A DNA stretch of 64,000 nt from an uncultured Shimia sp. (GTDB lineage Bacteria; Pseudomonadota; Alphaproteobacteria; Rhodobacterales; Rhodobacteraceae), in NCBI RefSeq assembly GCF_947493595.1, contig NZ_CANLRL010000003.1, positions 62,001-126,000 on the forward strand, written 5' to 3'. The translations under genes and the position numbers were made by a program. The notes under the pieces are model-generated. The model had not been told where the DNA came from and did no database searches. It saw nothing but the letters and a program-made list of their open reading frames with translations. This document shows positions 8,181 to 16,978 of this stretch, piece after piece (position 1 is the stretch's first letter; the number at the start of each line of letters is the position of its first letter).

Positions 8181-8708
8181 TTAGGCTGCGGTCCAGTGAG
8201 CGATGGTGGCGGCGATTTCAGCGGCCACTTGTGCGCGCGCTGGGTGGTCTGCATCGGCGTAGAAGGTGTGGGCGGCGCTGGGCAACAGGGTGGCGGCGCT
8301 GGGCACGGTTGTCAGCCAGTCCTTGGAAGGGCATCCGGGGTCGCCGTCACCAAAATAGACCTGCGTCGGGATCGACAGAGCGGTCTCGTCCCGCAGCCGC
8401 GTGGAAGAGACGCAGATCAATCCGGACAGCGGCATGCCTGCGTGCACGGCCTTCCACAGAGCTGTACCGCCGGCGCTGTAACCGAGGCCAATGAGAGGTC
8501 GCTGGTCAGCCATCATGTCGCAAAGTTTGCGCACGGCCCGCGCCATGCCATCTTCTTGGAACAGATGATGATGCAGTGCCTCGCCGCTGAGGGTCGGTTG
8601 ACCACAAAGCGCGGCCAAGGACAGGCGTTCGACGCCCGACAAACCTGCGCTCAGACACAGCTCTTCATCGGGCGCCCCGTGGATGTCAGTGACAACGAGT
8701 AGCCGCAC
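8181..8708 (-). CDS. Small alpha/beta hydrolase (dienelactone-hydrolase-like)
   Basis: The GTG at 8708 begins a beta strand (VRLLVVTDIHGAP) immediately after the stop of the upstream gene (8710-8712). An ATG at 8738 inside that gene would add 10 residues. The 175-residue chain has a nucleophile elbow GLGYSAGGTALW, an acidic candidate in VYFGDGDPGCPSKDW and a His candidate in SAAHTFYADADHPAR. This suggests a single-domain serine hydrolase of the dienelactone-hydrolase or thioesterase type. No signal peptide is seen. Its place in the operon suggests deacylation or a sugar-ester reaction during polysaccharide assembly, but the substrate is unknown. Confidence 0.72.
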   Translation of the reverse strand: MRLLVVTDIHGAPDEELCLSAGLSGVERLSLAALCGQPTLSGEALHHHLFQEDGMARAVRKLCDMMADQRPLIGLGYSAGGTALWKAVHAGMPLSGLICVSSTRLRDETALSIPTQVYFGDGDPGCPSKDWLTTVPSAATLLPSAAHTFYADADHPARAQVAAEIAATIAHWTAA

Positions 8709-8709
8709 C

Positions 8710-10830
8710 TCAGAAGCCAAGCAGGTTGGCCTCATCAATGGCTTTGGTCAGGAACACATCACGCCGCCGCTCCGGCTCCCAGCCAAGCACCTTTTTGGGC
8801 AGACTGTTGTCAAACGGCGAGAAATGCGCGCGGCTTTTCCAATCGGCCAAGGACGGGTTGGACAGCCCACCGCGCCGCAGCACCTGTTTCTTCAGGACAT
8901 ATTTCACCGAGGCAGAGGCGTAAAACGCGGCTAGGTTGCCGGGTTTCACTTTGATCCGCGCACCCAACCGCGCGTGGATCGCGTCAAAATAGTCGGTGGC
9001 GGAGAACATCGGTTCTCCCACCAGATTGAAGCTCTGCCCCAAAGCGTCGTCATTTTCCGCCATCAGGATCAGCCCTTCGGCGATGTCCTCATTGAGCACA
9101 AACGGCAGGATATGCTTGCCCTTGCCCCAGATGCGCACCGCGCCCGCGCCATGCCAGCGGCCAATGCCCCAGTGCTGCAATGGCCCGCCTTTGCCCAGCA
9201 CTATGCCGGGGCGGGCAATCACCAGCGGCAGGCCGTGTTTGCGATGCATCTCAAGCAGCCGCGCCTCACATTCCGCTTTGGATCGCGCGTAGATATTGCG
9301 GTCGCTCATGTCATCGCCAAAGCCCAGACTTTCGCGGATGGTCACGTTTGGATCGGACATGTCGTAGCTGGCGATGGTGCCGGTGTAGATAAACCGTTTC
9401 ACTCCTGCCGCCTTCGCCGCTTGAGCGATGGTTTCGGTGACGGCAACGTCGTTTTTCAGCGCCGCCTCCCAGGTGGCGTCCATGGATTTGCCGAGGTGAT
9501 AGACTATCTCGATGCCGTCCATGGCCTCGGCCAGCTGATCCGGGTCGCGCAGGTTGGCGCCAAACAGCTCGACATGATCGGCGATGTCATCAAACGGCCC
9601 GGAGGTGCCGCGCGACAGCACACGTACATCGCGGCCTTTGGCGACCCAGGCGCGGGTCAGGTCACGGCCAATAAAGCCGGTGCCGCCGATCACCAGAACA
9701 GACGGCTTCGGCTTGGCGCGGCTTGCCGGTTTCGGTTTCTTCGCAGGCTTCGGCATGAGCGCGATGGCATCGTCAATCGCGTGCATCACCAGCGTGGCGT
9801 TATCACCGTGGAAACGTGCATCCAAGTCACGACCCGAGCGGATCGCGCTGTAAAACGCCGCTGTGAGTCCGGCAAAAGACAGTCCGTAGGGCGATTTGCG
9901 GTTCAGAGACACCAACTGCCGCGCGCCATTCACCAGACCTTCGCGCAGATGCTGGCCTGCCAGGCCCATCTGGCGCAGGAACGGGTTGGCGACGATGTCC
10001 GCGGCGTTTTCCGCGTCCACGGTCAGCACGTCGTGGGCGTAGTCGTACCGCGCGGTGGCGGTAGAGCCATGCAGGATCACGGAGCGGTCGTCCATGGTCT
10101 CTACCAGCGACAGGTTCAGCGTGATCGACACATCCCCAGCCGAGGCCAGAATACGCCAGCCTTGCGGACGCGTGGTGTCGCCTGGGATCTCGACCGGTTT
10201 GGACAGGCTGAGATGCTCAATGGTTAGCGGGCCAAACAGGTCTACCGCAAAGGCAAACAAATGCGGGCCCAGCTCCAGCAGCATGTTTTTGGGTTCGCGC
10301 AGGAGCCACAAGCCATATGGCCCGGAACGCAGCGGCATCATCGGGAAGTTCCAGTTGATCTCCGCGCTGGCGACGCGGCCAATCTCGCCCGCCTCAAGCC
10401 GGGTTTTGAGGCGCTGATAGCCCGGCGTGCCCATGAAATTGTGCCCGGCGGCAAAAACACGGCCTGCGTCAGAAGCGATCTGCTGGATTTCGGCGGTCTC
10501 CGCACCGGAGAGCGCCACCGGTTTTTCCACCAACACGTGATGCCCCGCGGTCAGGCAGGTTTCGGCCAGCGTCCGGTGGGTGCCCGGCGGTGTGACGATG
10601 TGGATGGCGTCGGCCACTTTGGCGGAGAGCAGCTTGTCCAGATCAGTATAGGCCGCGATGCCATAGGTCTGCGCCAGCGCATCGGCGGCGGCGCGGGATT
10701 GGTCACAGACCGCGACCAGCTCCACCCCCGGCGTGGCCAGAATGGCGGCGGCGTGCCAGTCGGCGATGTAACCTGCCCCCAAAAGGGCGGCGCGGATCGG
10801 GCGGTCGTCAGAAAACGTGTTCATGCTCAT
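8710..10830 (-). CDS. Fused Gfo/Idh/MocA dehydrogenase and NAD-dependent sugar epimerase
   Basis: The 706-residue bifunctional protein has an N-terminal Gfo/Idh/MocA oxidoreductase at residues 1-360: Rossmann motif LLGAGYIADWH and catalytic-loop EKP at 102-104 in HHVLVEKPVALSG. A Lys/Pro-rich linker (about 360-376) follows, then a second Rossmann fold SVLVIGGTGFIGRDL starting near 377, continuing as an extended SDR/epimerase with YARSK (YxxxK). Each half is family length. The two activities probably act on consecutive NDP-sugar intermediates. Start ATG at 10830 overlaps the upstream stop (ATGA). The same operon carries an unfused pair of the same families at 13012-15119. Confidence 0.9.
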   Translation of the reverse strand: MSMNTFSDDRPIRAALLGAGYIADWHAAAILATPGVELVAVCDQSRAAADALAQTYGIAAYTDLDKLLSAKVADAIHIVTPPGTHRTLAETCLTAGHHVLVEKPVALSGAETAEIQQIASDAGRVFAAGHNFMGTPGYQRLKTRLEAGEIGRVASAEINWNFPMMPLRSGPYGLWLLREPKNMLLELGPHLFAFAVDLFGPLTIEHLSLSKPVEIPGDTTRPQGWRILASAGDVSITLNLSLVETMDDRSVILHGSTATARYDYAHDVLTVDAENAADIVANPFLRQMGLAGQHLREGLVNGARQLVSLNRKSPYGLSFAGLTAAFYSAIRSGRDLDARFHGDNATLVMHAIDDAIALMPKPAKKPKPASRAKPKPSVLVIGGTGFIGRDLTRAWVAKGRDVRVLSRGTSGPFDDIADHVELFGANLRDPDQLAEAMDGIEIVYHLGKSMDATWEAALKNDVAVTETIAQAAKAAGVKRFIYTGTIASYDMSDPNVTIRESLGFGDDMSDRNIYARSKAECEARLLEMHRKHGLPLVIARPGIVLGKGGPLQHWGIGRWHGAGAVRIWGKGKHILPFVLNEDIAEGLILMAENDDALGQSFNLVGEPMFSATDYFDAIHARLGARIKVKPGNLAAFYASASVKYVLKKQVLRRGGLSNPSLADWKSRAHFSPFDNSLPKKVLGWEPERRRDVFLTKAIDEANLLGF

Positions 10831-11795
10831 TTATACTCGATGATGCGCATGGCGCGGCCACGGATGCGGCGCCAATGAAACAGGATCATGCCCATCACAT
10901 TGGGCAGTTTGGACAAGGTCAGAAGGCGGGCGTGACGCCAGGCTTCCCAATAGGGCAGCCCTTCGCGGACAAGGCCGTTTTTGGTGCGGATGTAGTTGGC
11001 GACATAGACTGCAAGCACCAGCAGGAACAACAACGCGCTGTCCACCAGGCCCCAGAGTGCCAGCAAGGGCAGGAGCAAGCCATAGATCACGCCGCGCAGC
11101 TGTTCTTTGCGGAAATACGGCGGGTGCATCCAGCCCACTTGGGCAAAGCCATGGCCGGTGCGCACGGCGCGCTGCCACCATTGCCCGAAGCGCAGCATGG
11201 CGGCGTCATGGCGTGTCATTTCCTGCGGCAGGCGGCGTAGTTTCCAGCCTTCCTTGGCAAGCCGGACGCAGAATTCGTCGTCTTCGGCAGCAATCACCAT
11301 GGCGTTAAAGCCACCAGCTTCGACGAAGGCTTTGGAGCGCACCATCATATCGCCGCCACAGGCAACAATCTCACCCGCCGGCCGGTGCCATTCAAAATCA
11401 CACAGCGCGTTGTAGACACTGCGTTCAGGATAGAGCTCCGCCCGCCAGCCGGTGATCAGGCCAAGGCTGTCATCTTCGCGCAAGGCCTTTTCTCCGGCCG
11501 CGATCCAACCGTCGACCACAATGCAATCGCCATCCACAAACTGCACAAACTCTGGCAGGTCGCCGGTTTGCGCCAGCGCGTCAAATCCTGCTTGCCGGGC
11601 ACGGGCGGCGGTGAAGGGCAGGCCATTGTCCAGCTCGACCACCAGTGCACCTACTTTACGGGCCTCCGCCACGGAGTTGTCCCAACTGCCACTGTCGACA
11701 TAGACCATCTCCACGCCCTGCGCCTGTAGCGAAGCGACGCAGGCGATCAGACGTTTGCCTTCGTTGCGGCCAATGATGATGGCGGTGGTGCTCAT
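10827..11795 (-). CDS. GT2 family glycosyltransferase with C-terminal membrane segments
   Basis: The 322-residue protein opens as a GT-A fold: TTAIIIGRNEGKRLIACVASL, YVDSGSWDNSVA, and a metal-binding DGD in FVQFVDGDCIVVDGW. An acceptor-side ED is in VIAAEDDEFCVRLAKEGW. Residues ~232-262 are hydrophobic and probably anchor it to the inner membrane. It should transfer a sugar from an NDP donor to a lipid-linked intermediate. It is coupled by 4-base overlaps to its neighbours on both sides. Confidence 0.87.
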   Translation of the reverse strand: MSTTAIIIGRNEGKRLIACVASLQAQGVEMVYVDSGSWDNSVAEARKVGALVVELDNGLPFTAARARQAGFDALAQTGDLPEFVQFVDGDCIVVDGWIAAGEKALREDDSLGLITGWRAELYPERSVYNALCDFEWHRPAGEIVACGGDMMVRSKAFVEAGGFNAMVIAAEDDEFCVRLAKEGWKLRRLPQEMTRHDAAMLRFGQWWQRAVRTGHGFAQVGWMHPPYFRKEQLRGVIYGLLLPLLALWGLVDSALLFLLVLAVYVANYIRTKNGLVREGLPYWEAWRHARLLTLSKLPNVMGMILFHWRRIRGRAMRIIEYK

Positions 11796-13015
11796 GTTTG
11801 CCCCCCGTCCAGCAGAGCCCCCAGACGTGCGGCTTCTTTGTTGATGTCAAAGGCCTTTTCCACCATGGCGCGGCCTGCGATGCCCATCGCCGTGGCGCGC
11901 GCGGGGTTGGCGAGGATTTTGCCGATGGCGTCTGCCAGCGCATGTGGGTTGCCGGGTGGCACCAACAGGCCAGAGGCGCCATCGGTCACCAATTCTGGAA
12001 TGCCCGCGATGTGGGTGGTTACAACCGGGCGTCGCGCCGCCATGGCTTCCATCAGCACCACAGGCACGCCTTCGGCAAAGCTCGGCAGGACAAAGAGATC
12101 AGAGGCAGCCAGCGCCTCGGCCACTTCGGATTGCGATTTGTAACCGACAAAAGACACGTTGTCTGACAGCCCCGCCGCTTCGGTCTGATGTTCCAGCGCC
12201 TTACGGCCCGGCCCATCGCCAATCACGGTGAGGTGGATTTTGGGAAACTCGGCTTTCAACGGCTCCAAGGCGCGCAGCAGGATTGGCAGACCTTTGACCG
12301 GCGCGAGGCGTCCGACAAACAGCAGATTGGTCTCCACCGGATCTTCGCCTGCGTCATAACGCGCCGGTTCCACGCCACAGTGGATGATGTGCAACTTGGC
12401 CCAGTGTTTTGGGTCAGAAAACGCCATCGCCTGAGAGCGGCAGAAGTGGCTGATACAGGCGACAAATTTGGCCCGTTTGATTTTCTCGTCCAGCCGCCAG
12501 TGATCCGGCGCAAAGAAGATGTCCGGCCCGTGCAGGGTGAAGCTGTAGGGAATGCCTGATAGTTCGCTCATCAGCATGGCCACTGTGCAGGAGGACTTGG
12601 CGATGTGGTTGTGCAGATGCCGTACGCCCTTTTTGCGCAGATGCGCGGCCAATACCGCGGCTTCGGCAAAGTAGAACAGCTGAAAGATCAGATTGCGGAA
12701 CCCGGGTGGCGCGGTTTTCACGGCCAGCGCCAGCGCTTTGAAAAAACGCGCAGGGTTGCGCAGTAGTGCGCCAAAGACCGCGCTCAACAGGGTCACCGGG
12801 GATTTTGCGGCAGCAAGAATATAGAAGGTGGCTTTGGCCTCGGCCTTCTGCTCGTCTCCCACCAAATGTTCCACACCGGTGCGGCGCACCGAGCAGGTTT
12901 CCACCGGTTGGCCTTGCGCGCGCAACGCCGCAACCTCGCGCTGGATAAAGGTATCGGTGGCGCGGGGGTATTCGCCGGTCAAATAGGCGATGGGGGGCTT
13001 TTCTGTGTCGCTCAC
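11792..13015 (-). CDS. GT4 family glycosyltransferase
   Basis: The 407-residue GT-B enzyme starts at GTG 13015, in a GTGA overlap with the upstream stop. The N-terminal domain includes AYLTGEYPRATDTFIQREV and a His-rich acceptor segment with HLHNHIAKSS and FTLHGPDIFF. The C-terminal domain has LLFVGRLAPVKGLPILLRAL and the GT4 donor motif EGVPVVLMEAMAARRPVV (E-x7-E). It should be a retaining glycosyltransferase for repeat-unit assembly at the inner membrane. Donor and linkage cannot be read from sequence. Confidence 0.9.
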   Translation of the reverse strand: MSDTEKPPIAYLTGEYPRATDTFIQREVAALRAQGQPVETCSVRRTGVEHLVGDEQKAEAKATFYILAAAKSPVTLLSAVFGALLRNPARFFKALALAVKTAPPGFRNLIFQLFYFAEAAVLAAHLRKKGVRHLHNHIAKSSCTVAMLMSELSGIPYSFTLHGPDIFFAPDHWRLDEKIKRAKFVACISHFCRSQAMAFSDPKHWAKLHIIHCGVEPARYDAGEDPVETNLLFVGRLAPVKGLPILLRALEPLKAEFPKIHLTVIGDGPGRKALEHQTEAAGLSDNVSFVGYKSQSEVAEALAASDLFVLPSFAEGVPVVLMEAMAARRPVVTTHIAGIPELVTDGASGLLVPPGNPHALADAIGKILANPARATAMGIAGRAMVEKAFDINKEAARLGALLDGGQT

Positions 13016-13989
13016 GACGGCGGGGCCTGCTGCTCTTGCTGTTCAATCGCCGCCTGCATCGCAGCCGCAAAGGGCAGCATTGTGACAGGGCCAAGGCGAT
13101 TGTGCATCATGGTGTTGGAAAAGGTGACGGGACGGTGGCGGGCTTCCAAAACTGCGCGGCGCAGAAGGCCGGGCATGGTGGGCTTGTCTGGTGTTATGAA
13201 CGCCGCCATGCGCCAGAGCCAAAGTGGGGTTGGCAACACCTGCTTGGGCCAGCCACAGGCGCGAAAAGCGGTCAGGAAATCCGTACGGTTGGGGCGGTCA
13301 TCATCCAGTATGTTGAGGGTCCCCACACCGGTGTGTTCATGGGCCGCTTTGATCAATGCTTGCGCAGCCAGTTCGACATGGCACGAAGGTACTTCGCCGC
13401 CGCCGTCAATTTTTAGAAGCGTGCTGCCAACCGCTGGGCCAATATGGGCATTAAACAGGTGATCCGGTCCCCAAACCGCCCCAAGCCGCAGGATTGACAG
13501 CGCGTAGCCATAGAGCGCCGCGCCATCCTTAAACAGGGTCTCTTGCGTGAGCTTGGCCTGTGCGTAGGTGTCTCGCCCGTTGGTGTTCACCGGTGTGGTC
13601 TCGTCCACCGTGCCGCCTTTGGGCACGCCAGTCACGTCATAGACCGACAGCGATCCCGCCAGCACCACATGCGGCACCTGTGCGGCAATCACCGCGTCGA
13701 TCACCGCCACAGAGGCGGCCACGGTGTCGCGCTCCTGATCGCCGGAAAGCGTGGCGGCGCAGTGGATCAGGGTTCGGATGCCTTCCAAAGCTTGCGCCAA
13801 CCCGTCGCCGGAACCGGTCAGGTCCATGACGATGATTTCAACGGTTTTGTCTGCTTGCCATGCGGCGGGCACCTTCGCCATATCGCGCACAAACAGACGC
13901 AGCGCGGTGCCCTCGGCGCGGGCACGCTCTACGCAGTGGCGCCCGATAAAGCCCGTGGCTCCGGTTATGGCCAGCGTGGGCGCGCTCAT
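13012..13989 (-). CDS. NAD-dependent epimerase/dehydratase (extended SDR)
   Basis: The 325-residue protein begins MSAPTLAITGATGFIGRHCV, an extended-SDR TGxxGxxG dinucleotide site, and has YAQAK as the YxxxK catalytic pair with a nearby Ser/Thr in VLAGSLSVYD. It probably epimerises, dehydrates or reduces a nucleotide sugar. The ATG at 13989 overlaps the upstream Gfo/Idh/MocA stop (ATGA), which picks it over an ATG 9 bases earlier. It looks like the unfused counterpart of the C-terminal half of the fused gene at 8710-10830. Confidence 0.87.
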   Translation of the reverse strand: MSAPTLAITGATGFIGRHCVERARAEGTALRLFVRDMAKVPAAWQADKTVEIIVMDLTGSGDGLAQALEGIRTLIHCAATLSGDQERDTVAASVAVIDAVIAAQVPHVVLAGSLSVYDVTGVPKGGTVDETTPVNTNGRDTYAQAKLTQETLFKDGAALYGYALSILRLGAVWGPDHLFNAHIGPAVGSTLLKIDGGGEVPSCHVELAAQALIKAAHEHTGVGTLNILDDDRPNRTDFLTAFRACGWPKQVLPTPLWLWRMAAFITPDKPTMPGLLRRAVLEARHRPVTFSNTMMHNRLGPVTMLPFAAAMQAAIEQQEQQAPPS

Positions 13990-15119
13990 ATGGCCCAAGG
14001 CATCGGCGCCATTGGCTCACAGCGTGTGGTCATGTCCTGCGCACAGCCATCGGCCCCGGCGTTTTGAATGGCGAGCGTGACCTCGTTGAGGTGCAGCGCA
14101 AAATCCGGTGACAGCCGGCATGGGCGCACTTCGGCCAAGGCGTCGAGCATTTCGGCAGGACCAAGCGCAAAGTTCATCGCCGCCGCGCCCCAACGCTCCA
14201 CCTTTGGGTGCGTGTCACCTTTGATTTTTTGGCGTGTGCCAATCGGATGTTCGAGCAGTCGTCGGCGCAGGGTAAAGCGCCGGTGGAATTTGACCGGTGC
14301 GTCATTGTCCCAAGCCTGTTTCACCTGCAGAACACCTTTGTCGCCAAATACACGGATCTTGTGATCGTGGCTCGCCACAATCGAGCAAGTCAGCCGTACG
14401 GTGATGCCGTTTTCAAAAAACAGCGTGGCGGTGGAGAAATCCGGGGTGCCCATTGCCTCTTTGCCCGGCAGGCATTCGGCAGAGGCGGCGACCACGCGGC
14501 GTACGGTGCCAAACATGCCAATCAGCCATGTCAGGTAATAGCCCGCATGTTCCAGCGTGCAGCCGACGGCAAACTCGTCCTCGGCAGGCCAAGGCGCGCC
14601 ACTTTCGCTTTTCCAATCGGCATAGGGCGCTTGCGGGATAAAGCCGTCATCCAGCTCCGCGTAGATCAGGCGCACAGGGCCAGCGACATCGTCGCGAATG
14701 GCTTTGCCCAGTGTCTGCGCCGCCTCACCCAGCACCGAGCAGGGCGCGGAGGACAGCAGCAGGTCTTTCTGTGCGGCCAGCTCATGCAGGGCAATGGCGT
14801 CTGCCATGTCTGTGGCCAAGGGCTTTTCGGAATAGACGTGATGCCCCGCGTCCAGACAGGCGCGGGAGACCTCGTAGTGCGCACCGGGATTTGTCAGGTT
14901 CAACACCAGAGAGCCTTGCGGCAGGTTGCCCAGTAACCGCTCCAAACTGTCCGCGATGTGCAGGTTCCAATGCTCGGCAAAGGCTTTTAAGCGGTTGGGA
15001 TCATGGTCAAACACCTGTGTCACTGCAATGTCGGGGTGGGCCGCAAAGGACCGCATATAGAGATCAGCGACAAAGCCGCAACCAATGATCGACACACTGC
15101 GGGTTTGGGCAGCTGACAT
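13986..15119 (-). CDS. Gfo/Idh/MocA family oxidoreductase
   Basis: The 377-residue protein has a Rossmann start (SVSIIGCGFVADLYMRSF) and the EKP catalytic-loop motif in HHVYSEKPLATDMADA, followed by the usual beta-sheet C-terminal domain. It is predicted to be a cytoplasmic NAD(P)-dependent sugar dehydrogenase or reductase. It is the first gene of the minus-strand operon; AAGGA lies 8 bases before the ATG, and nested palindromes sit at 15157-15182. It pairs with the overlapping epimerase downstream. Confidence 0.88.
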   Translation of the reverse strand: MSAAQTRSVSIIGCGFVADLYMRSFAAHPDIAVTQVFDHDPNRLKAFAEHWNLHIADSLERLLGNLPQGSLVLNLTNPGAHYEVSRACLDAGHHVYSEKPLATDMADAIALHELAAQKDLLLSSAPCSVLGEAAQTLGKAIRDDVAGPVRLIYAELDDGFIPQAPYADWKSESGAPWPAEDEFAVGCTLEHAGYYLTWLIGMFGTVRRVVAASAECLPGKEAMGTPDFSTATLFFENGITVRLTCSIVASHDHKIRVFGDKGVLQVKQAWDNDAPVKFHRRFTLRRRLLEHPIGTRQKIKGDTHPKVERWGAAAMNFALGPAEMLDALAEVRPCRLSPDFALHLNEVTLAIQNAGADGCAQDMTTRCEPMAPMPWAI

Positions 15120-15156
15120 GGCGGGAATCCTTTTGAACCATTACCAAGTGACTATA

Positions 15157-15182
15157 GGTATTTTGGTGTGAAATACCACCAA
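15157..15182. promoter_or_regulatory. Two interleaved palindromes in a divergent promoter region
   Basis: GGTATTT (15157-15163) and AAATACC (15171-15177) form a perfect inverted repeat with a 7-base spacer. Interleaved with it, TTGGTG (15163-15168) and CACCAA (15177-15182) form a second with an 8-base spacer. They lie 38 bases upstream of the minus-strand operon start and about 130 upstream of the divergent WecG-like gene. An operator is likely; the regulator is unknown. Confidence 0.5.
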
Positions 15183-15309
15183 GGCGGGCGGCTCAGTCAG
15201 GGGAATTGTGGCGCTTTTGAACCACTTGAGGGAAATTGCAGCGCAATTTCTGACGCCGGGGGAGGGAGTTGGTAAGGTATTGTGCAAATGAGCCAGAAGG
15301 ACCGCCTGC

Positions 15310-16059
15310 GTGCAGTTTTCCACCATTAAAGGACCGGTTACGGTCAATGTTGCCGATCACGCCGCACTGGAGCGTGCAGTGCGGGCGCGGTTTGTCGCTC
15401 ATGAGGGCTTTGCCTTGGCGACCATCAATCTCGATCATTTGGTGAAGCTGGCCAAAGATGAGGCTTTTGCTGCAGCTTATCTGGCGCAGGATTTTGTGGT
15501 GGCGGATGGCAATCCCATTGTGTGGTTGTCTCGCAAAGCCGAGAAGCCGGTGGATCTGCTACCGGGCGCGGATTTGGTGCTGCCCTTGGCGCAGTGGGCG
15601 GTTGAAGAAGGTACACCGGTGGCGTTGATTGGCAGCACGGAGGAGGCTTTGGCAGCTGCGGCAGAGGCTTTGAAGGTAAAAGCACCGGGGTTGGCGGTGG
15701 CGGCTTGTATTGCACCGCCCATGGGGTTTGATCCGGAAAGTGCGGCAGCCGAGGCTGTGTTGAAACAAGCGGCCGAAGCTGGCGCGCGGATGGCGTTTCT
15801 GGCGCTGGGCGCGCCGAAGCAAGAGCGGCTGGCCGCGCGCGGGCGGCAGGTTGTTCCGCAGATGGGCTTTGCCAGCATTGGCGCAGGGTTGGATTTCCTC
15901 GCAGGCACGCAAAACCGCGCTCCGGCTTGGGTGCGCAAATTGGCGCTGGAATGGCTCTGGCGCGCGCTGAGCAATCCGGCGCGACTGGCAGGGCGCTATC
16001 TGCGCTGTATCGGGATTCTGCCGCGCCTGATGAAAGAGGTACGCGCGCAGCGGGACTAA
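15310..16059 (+). CDS. WecG/TagA/CpsF family glycosyltransferase
   Basis: The 249-residue protein starts at GTG 15310, with AGAAGGA about 10 bases upstream. Family features are ATINLDHLVKLAKDEAF near the N terminus, FVVADGNPIVWLSR, and the GAPKQE motif in FLALGAPKQERLAARG, followed by FASIGAGLDFLAGTQNRAP and a basic C-terminal helix (VRKLALEWLWRAL). WecG/TagA enzymes add ManNAc-type sugars (ManNAcA for WecG) to lipid-linked acceptors at the cytoplasmic membrane face. It is transcribed away from the operon on its left. Donor sugar is not determinable. Confidence 0.9.
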   Translation: MQFSTIKGPVTVNVADHAALERAVRARFVAHEGFALATINLDHLVKLAKDEAFAAAYLAQDFVVADGNPIVWLSRKAEKPVDLLPGADLVLPLAQWAVEEGTPVALIGSTEEALAAAAEALKVKAPGLAVAACIAPPMGFDPESAAAEAVLKQAAEAGARMAFLALGAPKQERLAARGRQVVPQMGFASIGAGLDFLAGTQNRAPAWVRKLALEWLWRALSNPARLAGRYLRCIGILPRLMKEVRAQRD

Positions 16060-16062
16060 GTT

Positions 16063-16194
16063 GGGCAGCGCCCGTCCGCGGGTGGGCGCGCTTTCATCAT
16101 TGAGCACGTTCCAAAAGGTCCCCTTGCCCCGACAGTTCTTAGGTTTTGGGACGGTGCAGAAGCGCCCGCCCATGGGGGCGGTCGGGCGCTGCCC
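16063..16194. repeat. Long imperfect inverted repeat, 12-bp perfect outer arms
   Basis: GGGCAGCGCCCG (16063-16074) and CGGGCGCTGCCC (16183-16194) are exact reverse complements 108 bases apart. Just inside the arms, gggtgggcgcgctttc and agcgcccgcccatggg can also pair imperfectly. It fills the gap between two convergent genes. It could be a palindromic intergenic element, a structured 3' end or a shared terminator region. No open frame or T-run is apparent. Confidence 0.6.
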
Positions 16195-16225
16195 GGCGGC
16201 GTGCAGAAGCACGCCACTTTTCGGG

Positions 16226-16978
16226 CTAAATCGGGATCACCCGAGGCTTGCGGCGCTTCAACCGCACCGCGTCTTTCAAGCGACCCTTTAGACCGCGCGG
16301 CGGCAAAATTTCCCGGTCCATCTCAAACACCGCGCCATTCAGCGACGGATCCTCCCAAAGCGCCAGCCCTGCGCCCCATTTGGCCGCGACAGCCGGATCA
16401 AGCCCTTCGGCCAAACCCATCTCTGTGTTGAGCATACCGGGCATCCATGTGCTGATCACAATCTTGGGCAAACGATCTCCCAGATCGGCCACCAAAGCGC
16501 GGGAGAAAGTGGTCACCGCGCCTTTGGACACGGAATAGGCCGCGCTGCAGGGCAGGGGATGCATATCCGCAAAGCTCGACACATTGAGGATACGGCCGCG
16601 CCCCGCCTCGGTCATGTCCTTGAGCGCTTCGGAGGTGCAAGCCACCGAGCCGCCAAGGTTGATGGCGACGGTCTGCATGAAGCTTTCCGGCGTCTCATCC
16701 AAAAAGTCATGGTGCGGATAGACACCGGCGTTGTTGATCAGGATCGAGACCGGCGCGATGGTTCGGATGGTCTCAAAAGCAGCACGCACCTGATTGGGAT
16801 CAGAGACATCTGCCACCACGGGGGTGAACCTGTCACCCGCCATGGCCGCTGTCTCTTGCAGCGCGTCTTCACGGCGTCCCAAGCCCGCGACTTGAAGGCC
16901 CCGTCCGCAGAGTTCCATAACCAAGGCCCGCCCCAATCCGGAGCCCGCGCCGGTGACGACGGCCAGTTGCTTAGCCAT
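16226..16978 (-). CDS. Classical short-chain dehydrogenase/reductase
   Basis: The 250-residue protein has VVTGAGSGLGRALV (TGxxxGxG), NNAGVYPH, catalytic Ser in LNVSSFADMH and Tyr/Lys in AAYSVSKGA. GGAGG lies 6 bases before the ATG. The start overlaps the stop of the GMC oxidoreductase gene by 8 bases. The Lys/Arg-rich C terminus (RGLKGRLKDAVRLKRRKP) could contact the membrane or another protein. Its role is probably reduction of a keto intermediate made by the neighbouring oxidase. Confidence 0.88.
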   Translation of the reverse strand: MAKQLAVVTGAGSGLGRALVMELCGRGLQVAGLGRREDALQETAAMAGDRFTPVVADVSDPNQVRAAFETIRTIAPVSILINNAGVYPHHDFLDETPESFMQTVAINLGGSVACTSEALKDMTEAGRGRILNVSSFADMHPLPCSAAYSVSKGAVTTFSRALVADLGDRLPKIVISTWMPGMLNTEMGLAEGLDPAVAAKWGAGLALWEDPSLNGAVFEMDREILPPRGLKGRLKDAVRLKRRKPRVIPI

